DNA of 64,000 bases from Streptococcus mitis. GTDB taxonomy: Bacteria > Bacillota > Bacilli > Lactobacillales > Streptococcaceae. Where the stretch lies: NCBI RefSeq assembly GCF_000722685.1, contig NZ_JPFV01000015.1, forward strand, positions 186,001 to 250,000, given 5' to 3'. The notes under the pieces were generated by a model, which was not told where the DNA came from, ran no database searches, and was given only the letters and a program-made list of their open reading frames with translations. Shown piece by piece: positions 1 to 8,891 of the stretch; position 1 is the stretch's first letter, and every line of letters starts with the position of its first letter. Position numbers and translations under genes: made by a program.

Positions 1-63
1 GAGAATGGCTAGTAAAACAATCCCCCATTCTTTTCCACTAATTCGTTTTGCTAATTTCTTCAT
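1..63 (-). CDS. ABC exporter subunit, N-terminus only (partial)
   Basis: Only the first 21 codons are in the window. The start codon ends at base 63 and follows a GGAG-type ribosome-binding site. The peptide begins MKKLAKRISGKEWGIVLLAI, a basic leader running into a hydrophobic stretch, as at the N-terminus of ABC exporters with fused membrane and ATPase domains. It overlaps the end of the MarR gene by 26 bases in another frame, which implies translational coupling. MarR genes followed by two exporter half-genes are common in streptococci (the RcrRPQ type), so the next gene is probably one half of a heterodimeric exporter. The fragment alone cannot prove this. Confidence 0.5.
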   Translation of the reverse strand, partial: MKKLAKRISGKEWGIVLLAIL

Positions 64-508
64 TATCTCCTCCTATTCTCTTGATATTTTCCTGTAGTTG
101 ACTGAGGACTTTCTCAAAGATCAGTAATTCATCTTCATCTACGTCTTCTATCAACTGCTTGTCAATGCGCTCAAAGAAGGCCTTAACCTGCTGCATTTGA
201 GAGCGCGATTTGTCCGTCAGACGAACAAACTTAGCCCGCTTATCGACAGGACTCGCCTCCAATTCCACCAAATCATTTTGCACCATACGCTTGACCAGGT
301 TACTCGCCACAGACTTGGTAATATTGAGTTCCTGCTCGATATCTTTAATCAAGACCAAGTCTTGGTTTTTCTCACGATTATCTAAAAAACGCATAACCTG
401 ACCTTGAGGTCCACCCATAAATTCAATACCACAACGTTTGGCTTCCTTTTGCACCATCAGGTGAATTTGATGACCAAAACGCTTAAAGACTAACATCGGC
501 TTATCCAT
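38..508 (-). CDS. MarR-family transcriptional regulator
   Basis: A 156-residue winged-helix regulator. The recognition region is visible at roughly residues 55-100, with ELNITKSVASNLVKRMVQNDLVELEASPVD-type helix-turn-helix and wing features (quoted in part: NITKSVASNLVKRM). Its length is normal for MarR. The gene leads an operon whose next member starts inside its 3' end and looks like an ABC exporter, so its probable job is to repress export genes and itself. Three copies of an 18-bp palindrome lie in the upstream region and overlap the predicted promoter, which supports autoregulation. The ligand is unknown. It resembles RcrR of S. mutans in context, but I cannot confirm orthology. Confidence 0.85.
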   Translation of the reverse strand: MDKPMLVFKRFGHQIHLMVQKEAKRCGIEFMGGPQGQVMRFLDNREKNQDLVLIKDIEQELNITKSVASNLVKRMVQNDLVELEASPVDKRAKFVRLTDKSRSQMQQVKAFFERIDKQLIEDVDEDELLIFEKVLSQLQENIKRIGGDNEEISKTN

Positions 509-534
509 ACTTACTACTTTCTAACCATTGCATT

Positions 535-623
535 TAGTTCTCCTAGGAACTAAATAAGTTTTCATGGGAACTATTTTACTACTTTGAAAAGAGATGTCAA
601 GAAAAAAGTTTCCTAGAGAACTA
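535..623 (-). promoter_or_regulatory. marR promoter with three palindromic operators
   Basis: On the minus strand a TTGACA -35 (595-600) and a TAAAAT -10 (573-578) are 16 bp apart. Three 18-bp palindromes of one family lie at 535-552 (TAGTTCTCCTAGGAACTA), 556-573 and 606-623. The first has perfect 6-bp arms and the other two are close variants ending GAACTA. The middle copy touches the -10 and the third lies upstream of the -35. This is the arrangement expected for MarR autorepression; binding itself is inferred. Confidence 0.7.
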
Positions 624-634
624 TTTTCTTGATT

Positions 635-668
635 CAAAAAATCCCAAGTGATTTTTTCACTTAGGATC
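635..668 (-). terminator. yebC intrinsic terminator
   Basis: On the minus strand ATCCTAAGTGA and TCACTTGGGAT form an 11-bp stem with one G-U-type mismatch around an A-rich loop, followed by six Ts. It lies 18 bases after the yebC stop. Confidence 0.75.
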
Positions 669-685
669 ATATCCTCTAGGTTAAA

Positions 686-1402
686 TTAAAAGCCGTCTAC
701 GTTTGTGTAGATTTTTTGTACGTCTTCGTCGTCTTCAAGGACACTGTAAAGTTTTTCAAAGGTTTCAAGGTCATCGCCTGACAATTCCACTTCTGACTGA
801 GGAATCATTTCCAATTCAGTCACTTGGAATTCTTCGATACCTGACTCACGAAGGGCAACGATAGCCTTGTGAAGGTCAGTTGGCGCTGTATAAACCGTGA
901 TTGTTCCTTCTTCTGCTTCTACATCGTCCACATCCACATCCGCTTCGAGCAATTGCTCAAAGACTGCGTCCGCATCTTCACCTGCAAATACGATAACACC
1001 CTTGTTATCGAAGAGGTATGAAACAGAACCTGAAGCACCCATGTTTCCGCCATTTTTACCAAAGGCTGCACGGACATTGGCTGCTGTACGGTTGACGTTA
1101 GAAGTCAAAGTATCAACGATCAGCATAGAGCCATTTGGTCCAAACCCTTCGTAACGTCCTTCTGTAAAGGTTTCGTCTGTGTTCCCTTTTGCTTTATCAA
1201 TCGCTTTATCGATAACGTGTTTTGGCACTTGGGCTTGTTTAGCACGATCGATAACGAATTTCAAAGCAGTATTTGATTCTGGGTCTGGATCACCTTTCTT
1301 AGCTGCTACATAGATTTCTACACCAAATTTTGCATATACTTTAGAGTTAGCTCCATCTTTAGCCGTTTTCTTGGCTACAATATTGGCCCATTTACGTCCC
1401 AT
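686..1402 (-). CDS. yebC: YebC/PmpR family protein (DUF28, TACO1)
   Basis: A 238-residue protein of the YebC family. It starts [20 protein letters not shown], the family's typical start, and keeps the [10 protein letters not shown] and [21 protein letters not shown] core (here [19 protein letters not shown]). Members have been described as transcription regulators and, more recently, as ribosome-associated factors that relieve stalling at proline runs; I cannot tell from sequence which role applies. The upstream neighbour is dinF, 96 bases away, and the gene has its own terminator. Length and conservation are normal. Confidence 0.93.
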   Translation of the reverse strand: MGRKWANIVAKKTAKDGANSKVYAKFGVEIYVAAKKGDPDPESNTALKFVIDRAKQAQVPKHVIDKAIDKAKGNTDETFTEGRYEGFGPNGSMLIVDTLTSNVNRTAANVRAAFGKNGGNMGASGSVSYLFDNKGVIVFAGEDADAVFEQLLEADVDVDDVEAEEGTITVYTAPTDLHKAIVALRESGIEEFQVTELEMIPQSEVELSGDDLETFEKLYSVLEDDEDVQKIYTNVDGF

Positions 1403-1498
1403 TAGGAATCTCCTTTTTTCACATTTTAATCTTTCTTATTATAACACAAGTTTTTTCGATTTTCACTAGAGGAAATAGATTTTATTTAGCAAATACAG

Positions 1499-2869
1499 CT
1501 AGGATGATACTTTGGCTACCAAGATGGCCTTGCCTTCTTTTATCAAAGGATGACGGAATAGTGAGAAGTACAGTTGGATGGTCATGGCAACCCAGATAAG
1601 GGGTTCGCAGAGGATAACACCCTTATAGCCTGCCCAAGGAATAATCAAGACCACAAAAGCGATTTTCCCTATTAATTCAATAAAGCTGGAAACCAGAGGA
1701 AGGATCTTTTGCCCCAAACCCTGCAAACAATTGCGATAAATCAACAAGAGACTCAAAATAGGATAAAAGGCTGAACTGATTTGCAGATAGAGACTTCCAT
1801 TTTCTATCAAGTAACCATCTGTCGAACTAGCCAAGAAGGAAACCAAGGCTGGACTGGCAAAAAAGAGGAAGCTACAAACAAAAACTGCCCAGAATATACT
1901 TAAACGACTGCCGATTCGAAGTCCTTGAACAATGCGGTCTGGTCGCTTAGCTCCTAGATTCTGAGAAGCAAAGGTCGTCATCGAAGCAGAAATAGCGGTC
2001 ATAGGAAGAAGGGCAAAGGCCATAATGCGGCGAGCTGCCGTCTGGGCACTAATAATTACGGCACCAAAGGTATTAACAGAAGACTGTAAAATCACACTGC
2101 CGATAGACACAATTGAACTCATCAAGCCCATAGCCAAACCTTGCTCCAAGAGATCAACGTATAAAGCCTTGTCCCATTTGAAATGCTTGAGTTGAGGCAA
2201 AAGTTCTGGCACACTCTTACGGATATAATAAAAGCAGAGAACCGCTGATAAGCCTTGCGAAATGATGGTAGCAAGTCCCGCCGATTGAACTCCAAGATGC
2301 AATTGCGTAATAAAATAGAGATCCAGAGCTACATTAACCAGAGCAGAGAAAATCAGAAAACCAAGCGCAGCCAGACTGTCTCCAATAGATCGCAACAAAC
2401 CTGCAAAGAGATTATAAGCAAAGCTGACACCAACACAAGTCACAATCATAGAAATATATTGATAGGACTGGGAAAGAATTTCTGCAGGGGTATCCAAGTA
2501 CTGTAAAAGTGGATACAATCCAAGAAAGCCCAGCAGCATCACTACAACACTCAAAAGAACACCTAAAATCCAGGTGGCTGCTACTGCCTCCTTGATTTTA
2601 GTGAAATCCCGAGCCCCATAATAACGGGCAATGACAATTCCCATGCCATTGCCAACACCAAGAGTAAAACCTACAATCAGGTCAAAAATCGCTGTCGTCG
2701 CTCCTACTGCAGCCAAGGATTCTTGACCAAGAAATCGTCCAACAATCAAGACATCAGCAGTGTTATAGAGCTGTTGAAAAATATTAGACAGCAAGATTGG
2801 GAAGGCGAAGCTTAAGAGCGAGGAAAGAATCGGGCCATGAATCAGGTCCACTGTTCGTTTTTTATTCAT
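1499..2869 (-). CDS. dinF: MATE-family efflux protein DinF
   Basis: A 456-residue polytopic membrane protein of the MATE family with about twelve hydrophobic segments. It begins MNKKRTVDLIHGPILSSLLS and carries the family's N-terminal LFPILLSNIFQQLYNTAD-like region (FAFPILLSNIFQQLYNTAD). MATE proteins export cationic or organic compounds using Na+ or H+ gradients. In pneumococcus dinF is the damage- and competence-inducible gene after cinA-recA, and the order is the same here. A terminator-like hairpin separates it from recA, so read-through probably governs its expression. lytA, which follows dinF in pneumococcus, is absent. Confidence 0.9.
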   Translation of the reverse strand: MNKKRTVDLIHGPILSSLLSFAFPILLSNIFQQLYNTADVLIVGRFLGQESLAAVGATTAIFDLIVGFTLGVGNGMGIVIARYYGARDFTKIKEAVAATWILGVLLSVVVMLLGFLGLYPLLQYLDTPAEILSQSYQYISMIVTCVGVSFAYNLFAGLLRSIGDSLAALGFLIFSALVNVALDLYFITQLHLGVQSAGLATIISQGLSAVLCFYYIRKSVPELLPQLKHFKWDKALYVDLLEQGLAMGLMSSIVSIGSVILQSSVNTFGAVIISAQTAARRIMAFALLPMTAISASMTTFASQNLGAKRPDRIVQGLRIGSRLSIFWAVFVCSFLFFASPALVSFLASSTDGYLIENGSLYLQISSAFYPILSLLLIYRNCLQGLGQKILPLVSSFIELIGKIAFVVLIIPWAGYKGVILCEPLIWVAMTIQLYFSLFRHPLIKEGKAILVAKVSS

Positions 2870-2949
2870 AAGGCTATTATATCAGCTTTCTAGAGGAGCG
2901 ACAAGAAACAGCAAATCATAACTAATCTGAAAACTTGAACAAAGCAACG

Positions 2950-2980
2950 AAAAAGCAGCGGATGTCCTCCACTGCTTTAA
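2950..2980 (-). terminator. recA-dinF intergenic terminator
   Basis: On the minus strand AGCAGTGGA pairs with TCCGCTGCT (one G-U pair) around GGACA, followed by a T run. It lies just after the recA stop and would attenuate read-through into dinF. Confidence 0.65.
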
Positions 2981-2984
2981 CAGC

Positions 2985-4138
2985 TTATTCTTCAATTTCG
3001 ATTTCAAGCTCATCGCCTAGGTCAAGAGTTACCTCTTCATTCACAGAATCTGCTTGAACTGCTTCATCTTTTTTGCTTTCAGCAGCTTCTTCTCCATCAA
3101 TCAAACCAAATTGAACACGGACTTGATGGTCAATCTCATCAAAGACTTCTGGGTGATCTGCCAAGTATTTCTTAGCATTTTCAGAACCTTGCCCGATTTT
3201 CTCATCCTTGTAAGAGTACCAAGCTCCTGCTTTTTTGATGATATCCAAATCGCTTGCGATCTTCAAAAGTTCACCAGTCTTAGAAATACCTTCTCCGTAC
3301 ATGATTTCAACGAAGGCTTCCTTAAATGGTGGAGCCACCTTGTTTTTCACGACCTTGATCTTAGTTTCTTTACCGACATTGGTGTCTTTTTGGTCACCAG
3401 TTCCCTTGATTTGTGTGCTTCCACGAACATCCAAACGCACTGAAGCGTAGAATTTCAGAGCACGTCCACCAGGAGTTGTTTCTGGATTTCCAAACATGAC
3501 CCCAACTTTTTCACGCAATTGGTTGATAAAGATGGCAATAGTTTTTGTTTTATTGATAGAAGCACCAAGTTTACGCATAGCCTGGCTCATCATACGAGCC
3601 TGCAAACCAACGTGGCTATCTCCGATATCTCCATCAATTTCCGCACGAGGTACAAGGGCAGCAACTGAGTCGACTACGACAAGATCCACGGCTCCTGAGT
3701 CAATCAATTTTCCTGCAATCTCAAGACCTTGCTCTCCTGAGTCTGGTTGAGACAAGAGCAATTCGTCAATATTGACACCAAGGGCCGCAGCATAAGCTGG
3801 ATCGAGGGCATGTTCCGCATCGATAAAGGCTGCAATCCCACCTTCTTTTTGCGCTTGTGCAACTGCATGAAGGGCAACCGTTGTCTTACCAGATGACTCC
3901 GGCCCATAGATTTCGATGATACGTCCCTTAGGATAACCACCTGAACCAAGAGCAATATCAAGAGCTAAAGAACCTGAGCTCATCACTTGCACCTTTTGCT
4001 CCGCACGTTCACCCAAACGCATGATTGATCCTTTACCAAAGTCTTTCTCGATCAATTTAAGAGCATCATTCAAGGCCTTTTCACGTTCTGCCCCAAATTT
4101 TTTTGAAATTTCTTCTAATTTTTTGGTTTTTTCGCCAT
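2985..4138 (-). pseudogene. recA: RecA recombinase, apparent 1-bp frameshift near the start
   Basis: RecA catalyses strand exchange in repair and natural transformation and triggers LexA-type cleavage. From the TTG at 4073 the frame is intact for 362 residues and shows Walker A (GPESSGKTT), Walker B ([10 protein letters not shown]), the L2 region and an acidic tail. The expected start, ATG at 4138 after AGGAG, reads MAKKPKN and then a stop. Streptococcal RecA normally starts [16 protein letters not shown]. The rest of that leader ([15 protein letters not shown]) is present in the next frame. The A run before TTAGAAG has six As, and seven would restore a 384-residue protein. Without repair only the weak TTG start, which has no clear ribosome-binding site, remains. 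That product would lack the N-terminal subunit-contact helix. A sequencing error is a strong alternative. The locus lies directly after cinA in the competence operon. Confidence 0.85.
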
Positions 4139-4192
4139 TCTATTCTCCTACATTCTAATGGTCCTTAGACCTATCTACTATTATATCAAAAG

Positions 4193-5449
4193 TTAGTTAC
4201 TTAATAAAGCCTTGCGAACTAGGTTAAAGGCATGCATAACCGCAATGTGACGTACATCTGCTCGACTTCTGCCTCCAATATTCACCTTGATGACCTCAGT
4301 TCCTTTCTCTTGCGCCAATCCTATGTAAACTGTCCCAGCTGGGTGCCCTTCTAGGCTATCTGGTCCTGCCACTCCAGTCAAACTAATGCCAAAATCAGAC
4401 TGGGTCCTGCTTCGTGCCTGCTCAGCCATCTTCTGGGCTGTATATTCAGACACCACACCATGTTCTTCCAAATCCTTGGCAGGAATATCCAACATTTTTG
4501 ATTTTTCCTCCAAACTATAGGTCACGAAACCACCCTTAAATATACTTGAAGCACCCGAAAAATCAGCTACAGTGGCTTGGAAAAGTCCTGCCGTCAAACT
4601 CTCTGCTGCCGTAATGGTTTTCCCTTGCTTTTTCAGTTCTTCTACCACAATGCTAGCTAAACTAGTTTCTTCCCCATAACCATAGCAAAGTTCTCGTAAA
4701 CAAATTCCTTCAAAGGTCTGATACTCCAAGATTTGGTTTTCTAAGATATCCAGCGCTTGATTCGCCTCTTCTTGACTGCTAACCTTTGTTGACAGACGTA
4801 GAGTGACTTCTCCTGTCTTGGCATAAGGTGCCAAGGTCGGATCTGTTTGATTGTCAATCAAATCAGCCAAAATGGTCACCAGCTGACTTTCGCCAATTCC
4901 AAAGAAACGAAGAACTCGGGAATACAGCTTGCTCCCTGTCATCAACTTAGGTAGAAGTTGATTTAAGACCATGGGTTTCAATTCACTTGGTGGACCTGGA
5001 AGGACGACGTAGGTCACTCCTTCGGCCTCTAACATCCCCCCCACAGCCAGTCCTGTTTCGTTGGGCAGCGGAGTCGCTCCTTCTACAAGTTGAGCTTGTC
5101 TTTCGTTATTCGGTGTTCGGGCATAGTCTGGTCGCTGGGCAAAAAAGACATCCAACTTCTCCTGAGCCTGAGGATCGAAGACTAATTCTTTCCCTAAAAA
5201 TTTAGCCAGAGTTTGTTTGGTCAAATCGTCCTCAGTTGGCCCTAAACCACCTGTCAAAATCACCAAACTGCTACGTTGACTGGCAATTTCAAGCAAAGAC
5301 AAGAGACGAGCTTCATTGTCTCCTACAGCCGTCTGAAAATATACGTCTACCCCAATCTCTGCTAGTTTTTCTGATAAAAACTGAGCATTGGTATTGACAA
5401 TCTGTCCTGTCAAAATCTCTGTTCCAACAGCAATAATTTCTGCTTTCAT
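4193..5449 (-). CDS. cinA: Competence/damage-inducible protein CinA
   Basis: A 418-residue protein. The N-terminal half is a MoCF-like COG1058 domain ([21 protein letters not shown], quoted to residue 20 as [20 protein letters not shown]) with GGLGPTEDD. The C-terminal half is a PncC-like nicotinamide-nucleotide amidase domain with [10 protein letters not shown] and GVAGPD. In pneumococcus CinA is a late competence protein that brings RecA to the membrane; the enzymatic role is pyridine nucleotide recycling. It heads the cinA-recA(-dinF) operon, 54 bases ahead of recA's ATG. A cin-box-like CACGAATA lies upstream. Length equals the pneumococcal protein as I remember it. Confidence 0.93.
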   Translation of the reverse strand: MKAEIIAVGTEILTGQIVNTNAQFLSEKLAEIGVDVYFQTAVGDNEARLLSLLEIASQRSSLVILTGGLGPTEDDLTKQTLAKFLGKELVFDPQAQEKLDVFFAQRPDYARTPNNERQAQLVEGATPLPNETGLAVGGMLEAEGVTYVVLPGPPSELKPMVLNQLLPKLMTGSKLYSRVLRFFGIGESQLVTILADLIDNQTDPTLAPYAKTGEVTLRLSTKVSSQEEANQALDILENQILEYQTFEGICLRELCYGYGEETSLASIVVEELKKQGKTITAAESLTAGLFQATVADFSGASSIFKGGFVTYSLEEKSKMLDIPAKDLEEHGVVSEYTAQKMAEQARSRTQSDFGISLTGVAGPDSLEGHPAGTVYIGLAQEKGTEVIKVNIGGRSRADVRHIAVMHAFNLVRKALLSN

Positions 5450-5466
5450 GTTTCCTCCTACCTATC

Positions 5467-5474
5467 TATTCGTG
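5467..5474 (-). promoter_or_regulatory. cin-box-like competence promoter element of cinA
   Basis: The minus strand reads CACGAATA, one base from the ComX (SigX) cin-box TACGAATA. It lies about 18 bases before the cinA start and is preceded by a T/A-rich tract, as in streptococcal late competence promoters. There is little room for another promoter because the lytR terminator lies just upstream. Confidence 0.65.
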
Positions 5475-5482
5475 TTTTTTTG

Positions 5483-5510
5483 AAAAAATCGCAGGAAATT
5501 TCCCACGATT
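5483..5510 (-). terminator. lytR intrinsic terminator
   Basis: On the minus strand AATCGTGGGAAA and the complementary TTTCCTGCGATT form a stem with one mismatch, followed by a run of Ts. It lies 25 bases after lytR and upstream of the cinA promoter element. Confidence 0.7.
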
Positions 5511-5535
5511 GATTTTTTTATTTATAGTAAGAAAG

Positions 5536-6552
5536 TTAATTGTCTTCGTCACCAACAGGTGTTCGTCCAAATAAATCTTCAAATAAGACAACATTTGTTT
5601 CAAGCTGAGTGACTTCTTCTTGTCCCAAAGAACGTCTCAAAAGATTCTGCATTTCCAACATATGGTTTCTTGTAACAATTTGATAAGAAACGCCTTGTAG
5701 CATCTCCCCTTCACCCTTCAACTGTTGTGTTTCAATGGTTTTAAATGAATCTTTGTAGCCCAATAAGCTTGGAATACTTTTTGCAGATAAATCGATATTA
5801 GTCTGCATATTAGTACTTAGGGCTTTTAAGATAGACTGATAGTGACTGATACTATTTAAACTAAGAACTTTTTCAACAACTTTTTGAATGACTTCACGCT
5901 GACGCTTTTGACGACCATAGTCTCCTTCTGGGTCTTGATAACGCATGCGTGAATAAACAAGCGCTTCTTCTCCATTTATTGTCTGCTCTCCAACACCGAT
6001 AGAAATGGTGTTAAATTCTTCTTGGTCACTGATAGAGATTGGGAAACCTAGTGTATTATTAACCGTAATACCTCCAACTGCATCGACCAATTGTTGCAAT
6101 CCTTGCATATTGACCATAATATAACGATCAATATGGAGGTTCATCATCTTTTGAATTGTTTCTATCGCAAGTTCTGCTCCACCACCAGCATAAGCTGCAT
6201 TAAGTTTCGCTTCTTCAATACTACCATCTTTACGTTGAATTTTAGTCAGGATATCACGTTCCAAACTCATCATCGTCGTTTTCTTTGTGTGAGGATTGAC
6301 AGTCAGCAAAATCATACTGTCACTATTTCCAGCCCATTGGTCTGTACGCTCTACGTTCCCAGTATCAACCCCCATCAACAGAATGGTCAAAGGCTCTGTT
6401 GCTTCAATAACCTTGGTTTCTTCTCCTATTTTTTTATAGGTTTTTGCCAAAGTCTCTGTACCTTGCTGATAAATAGTATAAGCAAAAACACCGACACCCA
6501 AAACTGTCACAGCTAGAAAAGCTAATACCATTCCAATAATTTTTTTAACCAT
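5536..6552 (-). CDS. lytR: LytR-CpsA-Psr family wall-polymer ligase
   Basis: A 338-residue membrane-anchored enzyme. Residues about 7-28 form a single transmembrane helix. The LCP domain follows, with LLMGVDTGN, the TMMSLERDILTKI arginine motif, KLNAAYAGGG, and YSRMRYQDPEGDYGRQKRQR near the C-terminal side, which are the phosphate and polyprenyl-binding signatures. LCP enzymes transfer teichoic acid or capsule polymers from undecaprenyl carriers to peptidoglycan outside the membrane. It starts 7 bases after the acetyltransferase gene in a tsaE-GNAT-lytR operon, the same order as in pneumococcus. Confidence 0.92.
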   Translation of the reverse strand: MVKKIIGMVLAFLAVTVLGVGVFAYTIYQQGTETLAKTYKKIGEETKVIEATEPLTILLMGVDTGNVERTDQWAGNSDSMILLTVNPHTKKTTMMSLERDILTKIQRKDGSIEEAKLNAAYAGGGAELAIETIQKMMNLHIDRYIMVNMQGLQQLVDAVGGITVNNTLGFPISISDQEEFNTISIGVGEQTINGEEALVYSRMRYQDPEGDYGRQKRQREVIQKVVEKVLSLNSISHYQSILKALSTNMQTNIDLSAKSIPSLLGYKDSFKTIETQQLKGEGEMLQGVSYQIVTRNHMLEMQNLLRRSLGQEEVTQLETNVVLFEDLFGRTPVGDEDN

Positions 6553-6559
6553 ATTTCTA

Positions 6560-7078
6560 CTAATCTATCAGTTTACCCATAAAGTAAACATCGATAAATT
6601 TCCCTTCTTCTATATATGCTCCACGCTCTTGGCGACCTTCAATTACAAAGCCATGCTTTTGATAAAGATGAACTGCAGCCTGATTACGAATTTGGACAGT
6701 CAGTTGGAGACGACGCAAAATGCCACTTGCTTGTGCCCACTCTATCACTTCTTCAAGCAACAAATTTCCCAGTCCATTATTCCAATATTTCTTACCAATC
6801 ACAATAAAAAGATCTCCAATATGACGAACTCTCTTGCGCTGGTCAGCTGTAATATTTACAATACCAGCAATTTTATCATTCAGCAAGGCAAGTAAAGTGA
6901 TTTGATTTTCCGAGTGAGCCTGTTTGTCCAAAAACAACTCCATCTCAGTATCTGTCAATAGAATACCTTCCCCATCCAGGCTGGTAAAATCTGTCTCCAA
7001 ACTTACACGATTTAAAAAGGCCACTAATTCAGCTGCATCTTTAGACTCTGCTTCTCTAATGAGCAATTCATACTCCAT
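6560..7078 (-). CDS. GNAT-family N-acetyltransferase
   Basis: A 172-residue GNAT protein. The acetyl-CoA binding motif A is seen near residues 98-115 (LFIVIGKKYWNNGLGNLLLE), and the QIRNQAAVHLYQKHGFVIEG motif B is downstream (quoted as NQAAVHLYQKHGF). The substrate is unknown. It overlaps the end of tsaE by 11 bases and sits 7 bases ahead of lytR, so all three are translationally linked. In many bacteria the acetyltransferase next to tsaE is RimI, which acts on ribosomal protein S18, but this one looks more like a generic ribosomal-type GNAT and I leave it unnamed. Confidence 0.85.
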   Translation of the reverse strand: MEYELLIREAESKDAAELVAFLNRVSLETDFTSLDGEGILLTDTEMELFLDKQAHSENQITLLALLNDKIAGIVNITADQRKRVRHIGDLFIVIGKKYWNNGLGNLLLEEVIEWAQASGILRRLQLTVQIRNQAAVHLYQKHGFVIEGRQERGAYIEEGKFIDVYFMGKLID

Positions 7079-7511
7079 GTTGAAGCTCCTCTAACAATTT
7101 CTCAGCGCGCAAACCCTTTGCTTGGAAATGTAATCTGCGACCGTCTTCTTCTTTTAAAATTTCCAATTCTAAATAAGTATCTGGTAAGGCATCACCTAAA
7201 AGATTCCCCCACTCGATGACAGTCACCCCGCCACCAAAGAGAAACTCATCTAAATCGATAGAATCAGCATCTCCTTCAATTCGATAAACATCTAGGTGGT
7301 AAAGCGGAATACGACCTTCATACTCTCTTACGATAGTGTAAGTGGGACTCTTAATCATCTGGGAAATCTGTAATCCCTTAGCAAGTCCTTTAGTAAAGGT
7401 CGTTTTACCTGCGCCCAGTTCTCCAGTTAGAATTAAAACATCATTCTTTTCTAATAGATGACCCAAACGCTCCCCTAAGACTTGTAGCTCTTCTTCATTT
7501 TTTGTGTACAT
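7068..7511 (-). CDS. tsaE: tRNA t6A biosynthesis ATPase TsaE
   Basis: A 147-residue P-loop ATPase. Walker A is GELGAGKTTFTKG at residues 30-42, followed by SPTYTIVREYEG and YHLDVYRI, which are diagnostic for the TsaE/YjeE family. With TsaB, TsaC and TsaD it makes threonylcarbamoyladenosine at position 37 of ANN-decoding tRNAs. It begins the tsaE-GNAT-lytR operon. The length is normal. Confidence 0.95.
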   Translation of the reverse strand: MYTKNEEELQVLGERLGHLLEKNDVLILTGELGAGKTTFTKGLAKGLQISQMIKSPTYTIVREYEGRIPLYHLDVYRIEGDADSIDLDEFLFGGGVTVIEWGNLLGDALPDTYLELEILKEEDGRRLHFQAKGLRAEKLLEELQHGV

Positions 7512-7595
7512 ATTCTTATTATACCAAAAACTTTTCTTTTGTGTCTATTTTTCTGCTAAACTTACCATCATAACATCCATAAAAACAGACTTTCT

Positions 7596-8216
7596 CTAAA
7601 AGAAAATGAGCGTAGCAATGACCAATACAAGATCTCGGAAAATATGACCATAAAAAGAAACTTCCTTCTTAACCGAATTTGGGACAAGATAGGCTGCAAA
7701 AAACAAGCCCAGTCCAATATAAATCAGAAGAGAGACAATGGTCATTGGATTTCTTAAGAAGAGAAGTGTTGCTAAAATAGTCACCAACACTGTCTTTTTT
7801 CTATCTAGCATAGCAAGCAAATCGCGCATGTATTTTTTCAAGGGTAAAAAAATCAACAAATCTAGCCCAAATAGAAAGAAAAAGGATGGCAATAAAAAGT
7901 CAACTAATTCTTGCTGCAGCGTATTTTTAATGAACAAGTTATCTGACAGGACAAGAACAGCTCCTAACAAATTAATTAAGAGCAGGATACTGTAAAGAAG
8001 CTTCACTGACTTCTTACTAGCTAAGACACTATGAACTTCTTGCTTACAGGTATAAAGATAATTTACTCCAGCACAGATTCCTGAAACGAAGACCATGCTT
8101 CCGATGAAAAAAGCTGTACTTTGTTTAAAGGACAAGATGCATTCCTTCCATAGAAAACAACTACTCAAACTGATTTGAATTAAAGCTAACAAAAATAAGA
8201 TTCTCATTGATTTCAT
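7596..8216 (-). CDS. Small polytopic membrane protein, unknown function
   Basis: A 206-residue hydrophobic protein with about six predicted membrane segments (near residues 5-22, 30-52, 73-94, 105-125, 143-175 and 185-206) and a short basic patch between them (KKYMRDLLAMLDRKK). I recognise no catalytic motif. An uncharacterised membrane protein sits at this position next to tsaE in pneumococcus too. The start follows a purine-rich GGGAGAGAGAAG site. A second ATG three codons in is also possible. Confidence 0.7.
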   Translation of the reverse strand: MKSMRILFLLALIQISLSSCFLWKECILSFKQSTAFFIGSMVFVSGICAGVNYLYTCKQEVHSVLASKKSVKLLYSILLLINLLGAVLVLSDNLFIKNTLQQELVDFLLPSFFFLFGLDLLIFLPLKKYMRDLLAMLDRKKTVLVTILATLLFLRNPMTIVSLLIYIGLGLFFAAYLVPNSVKKEVSFYGHIFRDLVLVIATLIFF

Positions 8217-8448
8217 CTTCTCTCTCCCTTCCTACCAATCATTATACTAGGAGAAAAGGGAGAACTGTTTCTAATCTTCTCAAATGTCTTTTTAAGACGC
8301 TAAACAAACACGAAAGGCTAAACTTGAAATCAAAAAACGCACCATATCAAAAACTAAAAAGTTTGATATCATGCATCATATCTTAAAATAATTGACTATA
8401 CTTTCTATCCAAATGAATTTTTAACCAATCTCTTTGGTCAATCAACTC
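8217..8448. other. Intergenic stretch with two small dyads
   Basis: No gene is evident. Two inverted repeats are present. ATATCAAA/TTTGATAT surrounds an A/T-rich loop at about 8346-8371. TTAACCAA/TTGGTCAA at about 8420-8440 could be a weak terminator for ndk on the minus strand. Confidence 0.4.
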
Positions 8449-8862
8449 TTAAAACCAAAGTGCAATTTCTCGCTTAGCTGACTCTTCTGAATCTGATCCA
8501 TGTACAACATTTTGGATAACCTCATTTTCTCCAGCAGCTTTTGCAAAATCACCTCGAATAGTGCCTGGTAAAGCTTCTTCTGGACGAGTTGCACCCATCA
8601 TAGTCCGCCAAGTTTCAATTACTTTAGGACCAGAGATGATACCCACAAGAACTGGGCCTGAAGTCATGAATTCACGAATCGGTGGGTAAAAACTTTGACC
8701 AACCAAATCCTGATAGTGCTGGTCAATTAACTCTTCTGAAACCTTTGTACGCAACTCCAATTTTTCGATTGTCAATCCACGTTGTTCGATGCGTTTCAAC
8801 ACCTCACCCACTAATCCTCTTTTTACACCATCTGGTTTGATGATAAAGAATGTTTGTTCCAT
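8449..8862 (-). CDS. ndk: Nucleoside diphosphate kinase
   Basis: A 137-residue NDK. The N-terminal [20 protein letters not shown] is typical, the phosphohistidine sits in NVVHGSDS (His about 121), and the [20 protein letters not shown] region (here [19 protein letters not shown]) binds nucleotide. It equilibrates nucleoside triphosphates with ATP. The gene is complete and of normal length. It lies upstream of, and is read in the same direction as, neither rpoC nor the membrane gene closely enough for an operon, and a BOX repeat separates it from rpoC. Confidence 0.95.
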   Translation of the reverse strand: MEQTFFIIKPDGVKRGLVGEVLKRIEQRGLTIEKLELRTKVSEELIDQHYQDLVGQSFYPPIREFMTSGPVLVGIISGPKVIETWRTMMGATRPEEALPGTIRGDFAKAAGENEVIQNVVHGSDSEESAKREIALWF

Positions 8863-8891
8863 ACCCGTCTCCTTTGTCAGCTTGTTTCTTT

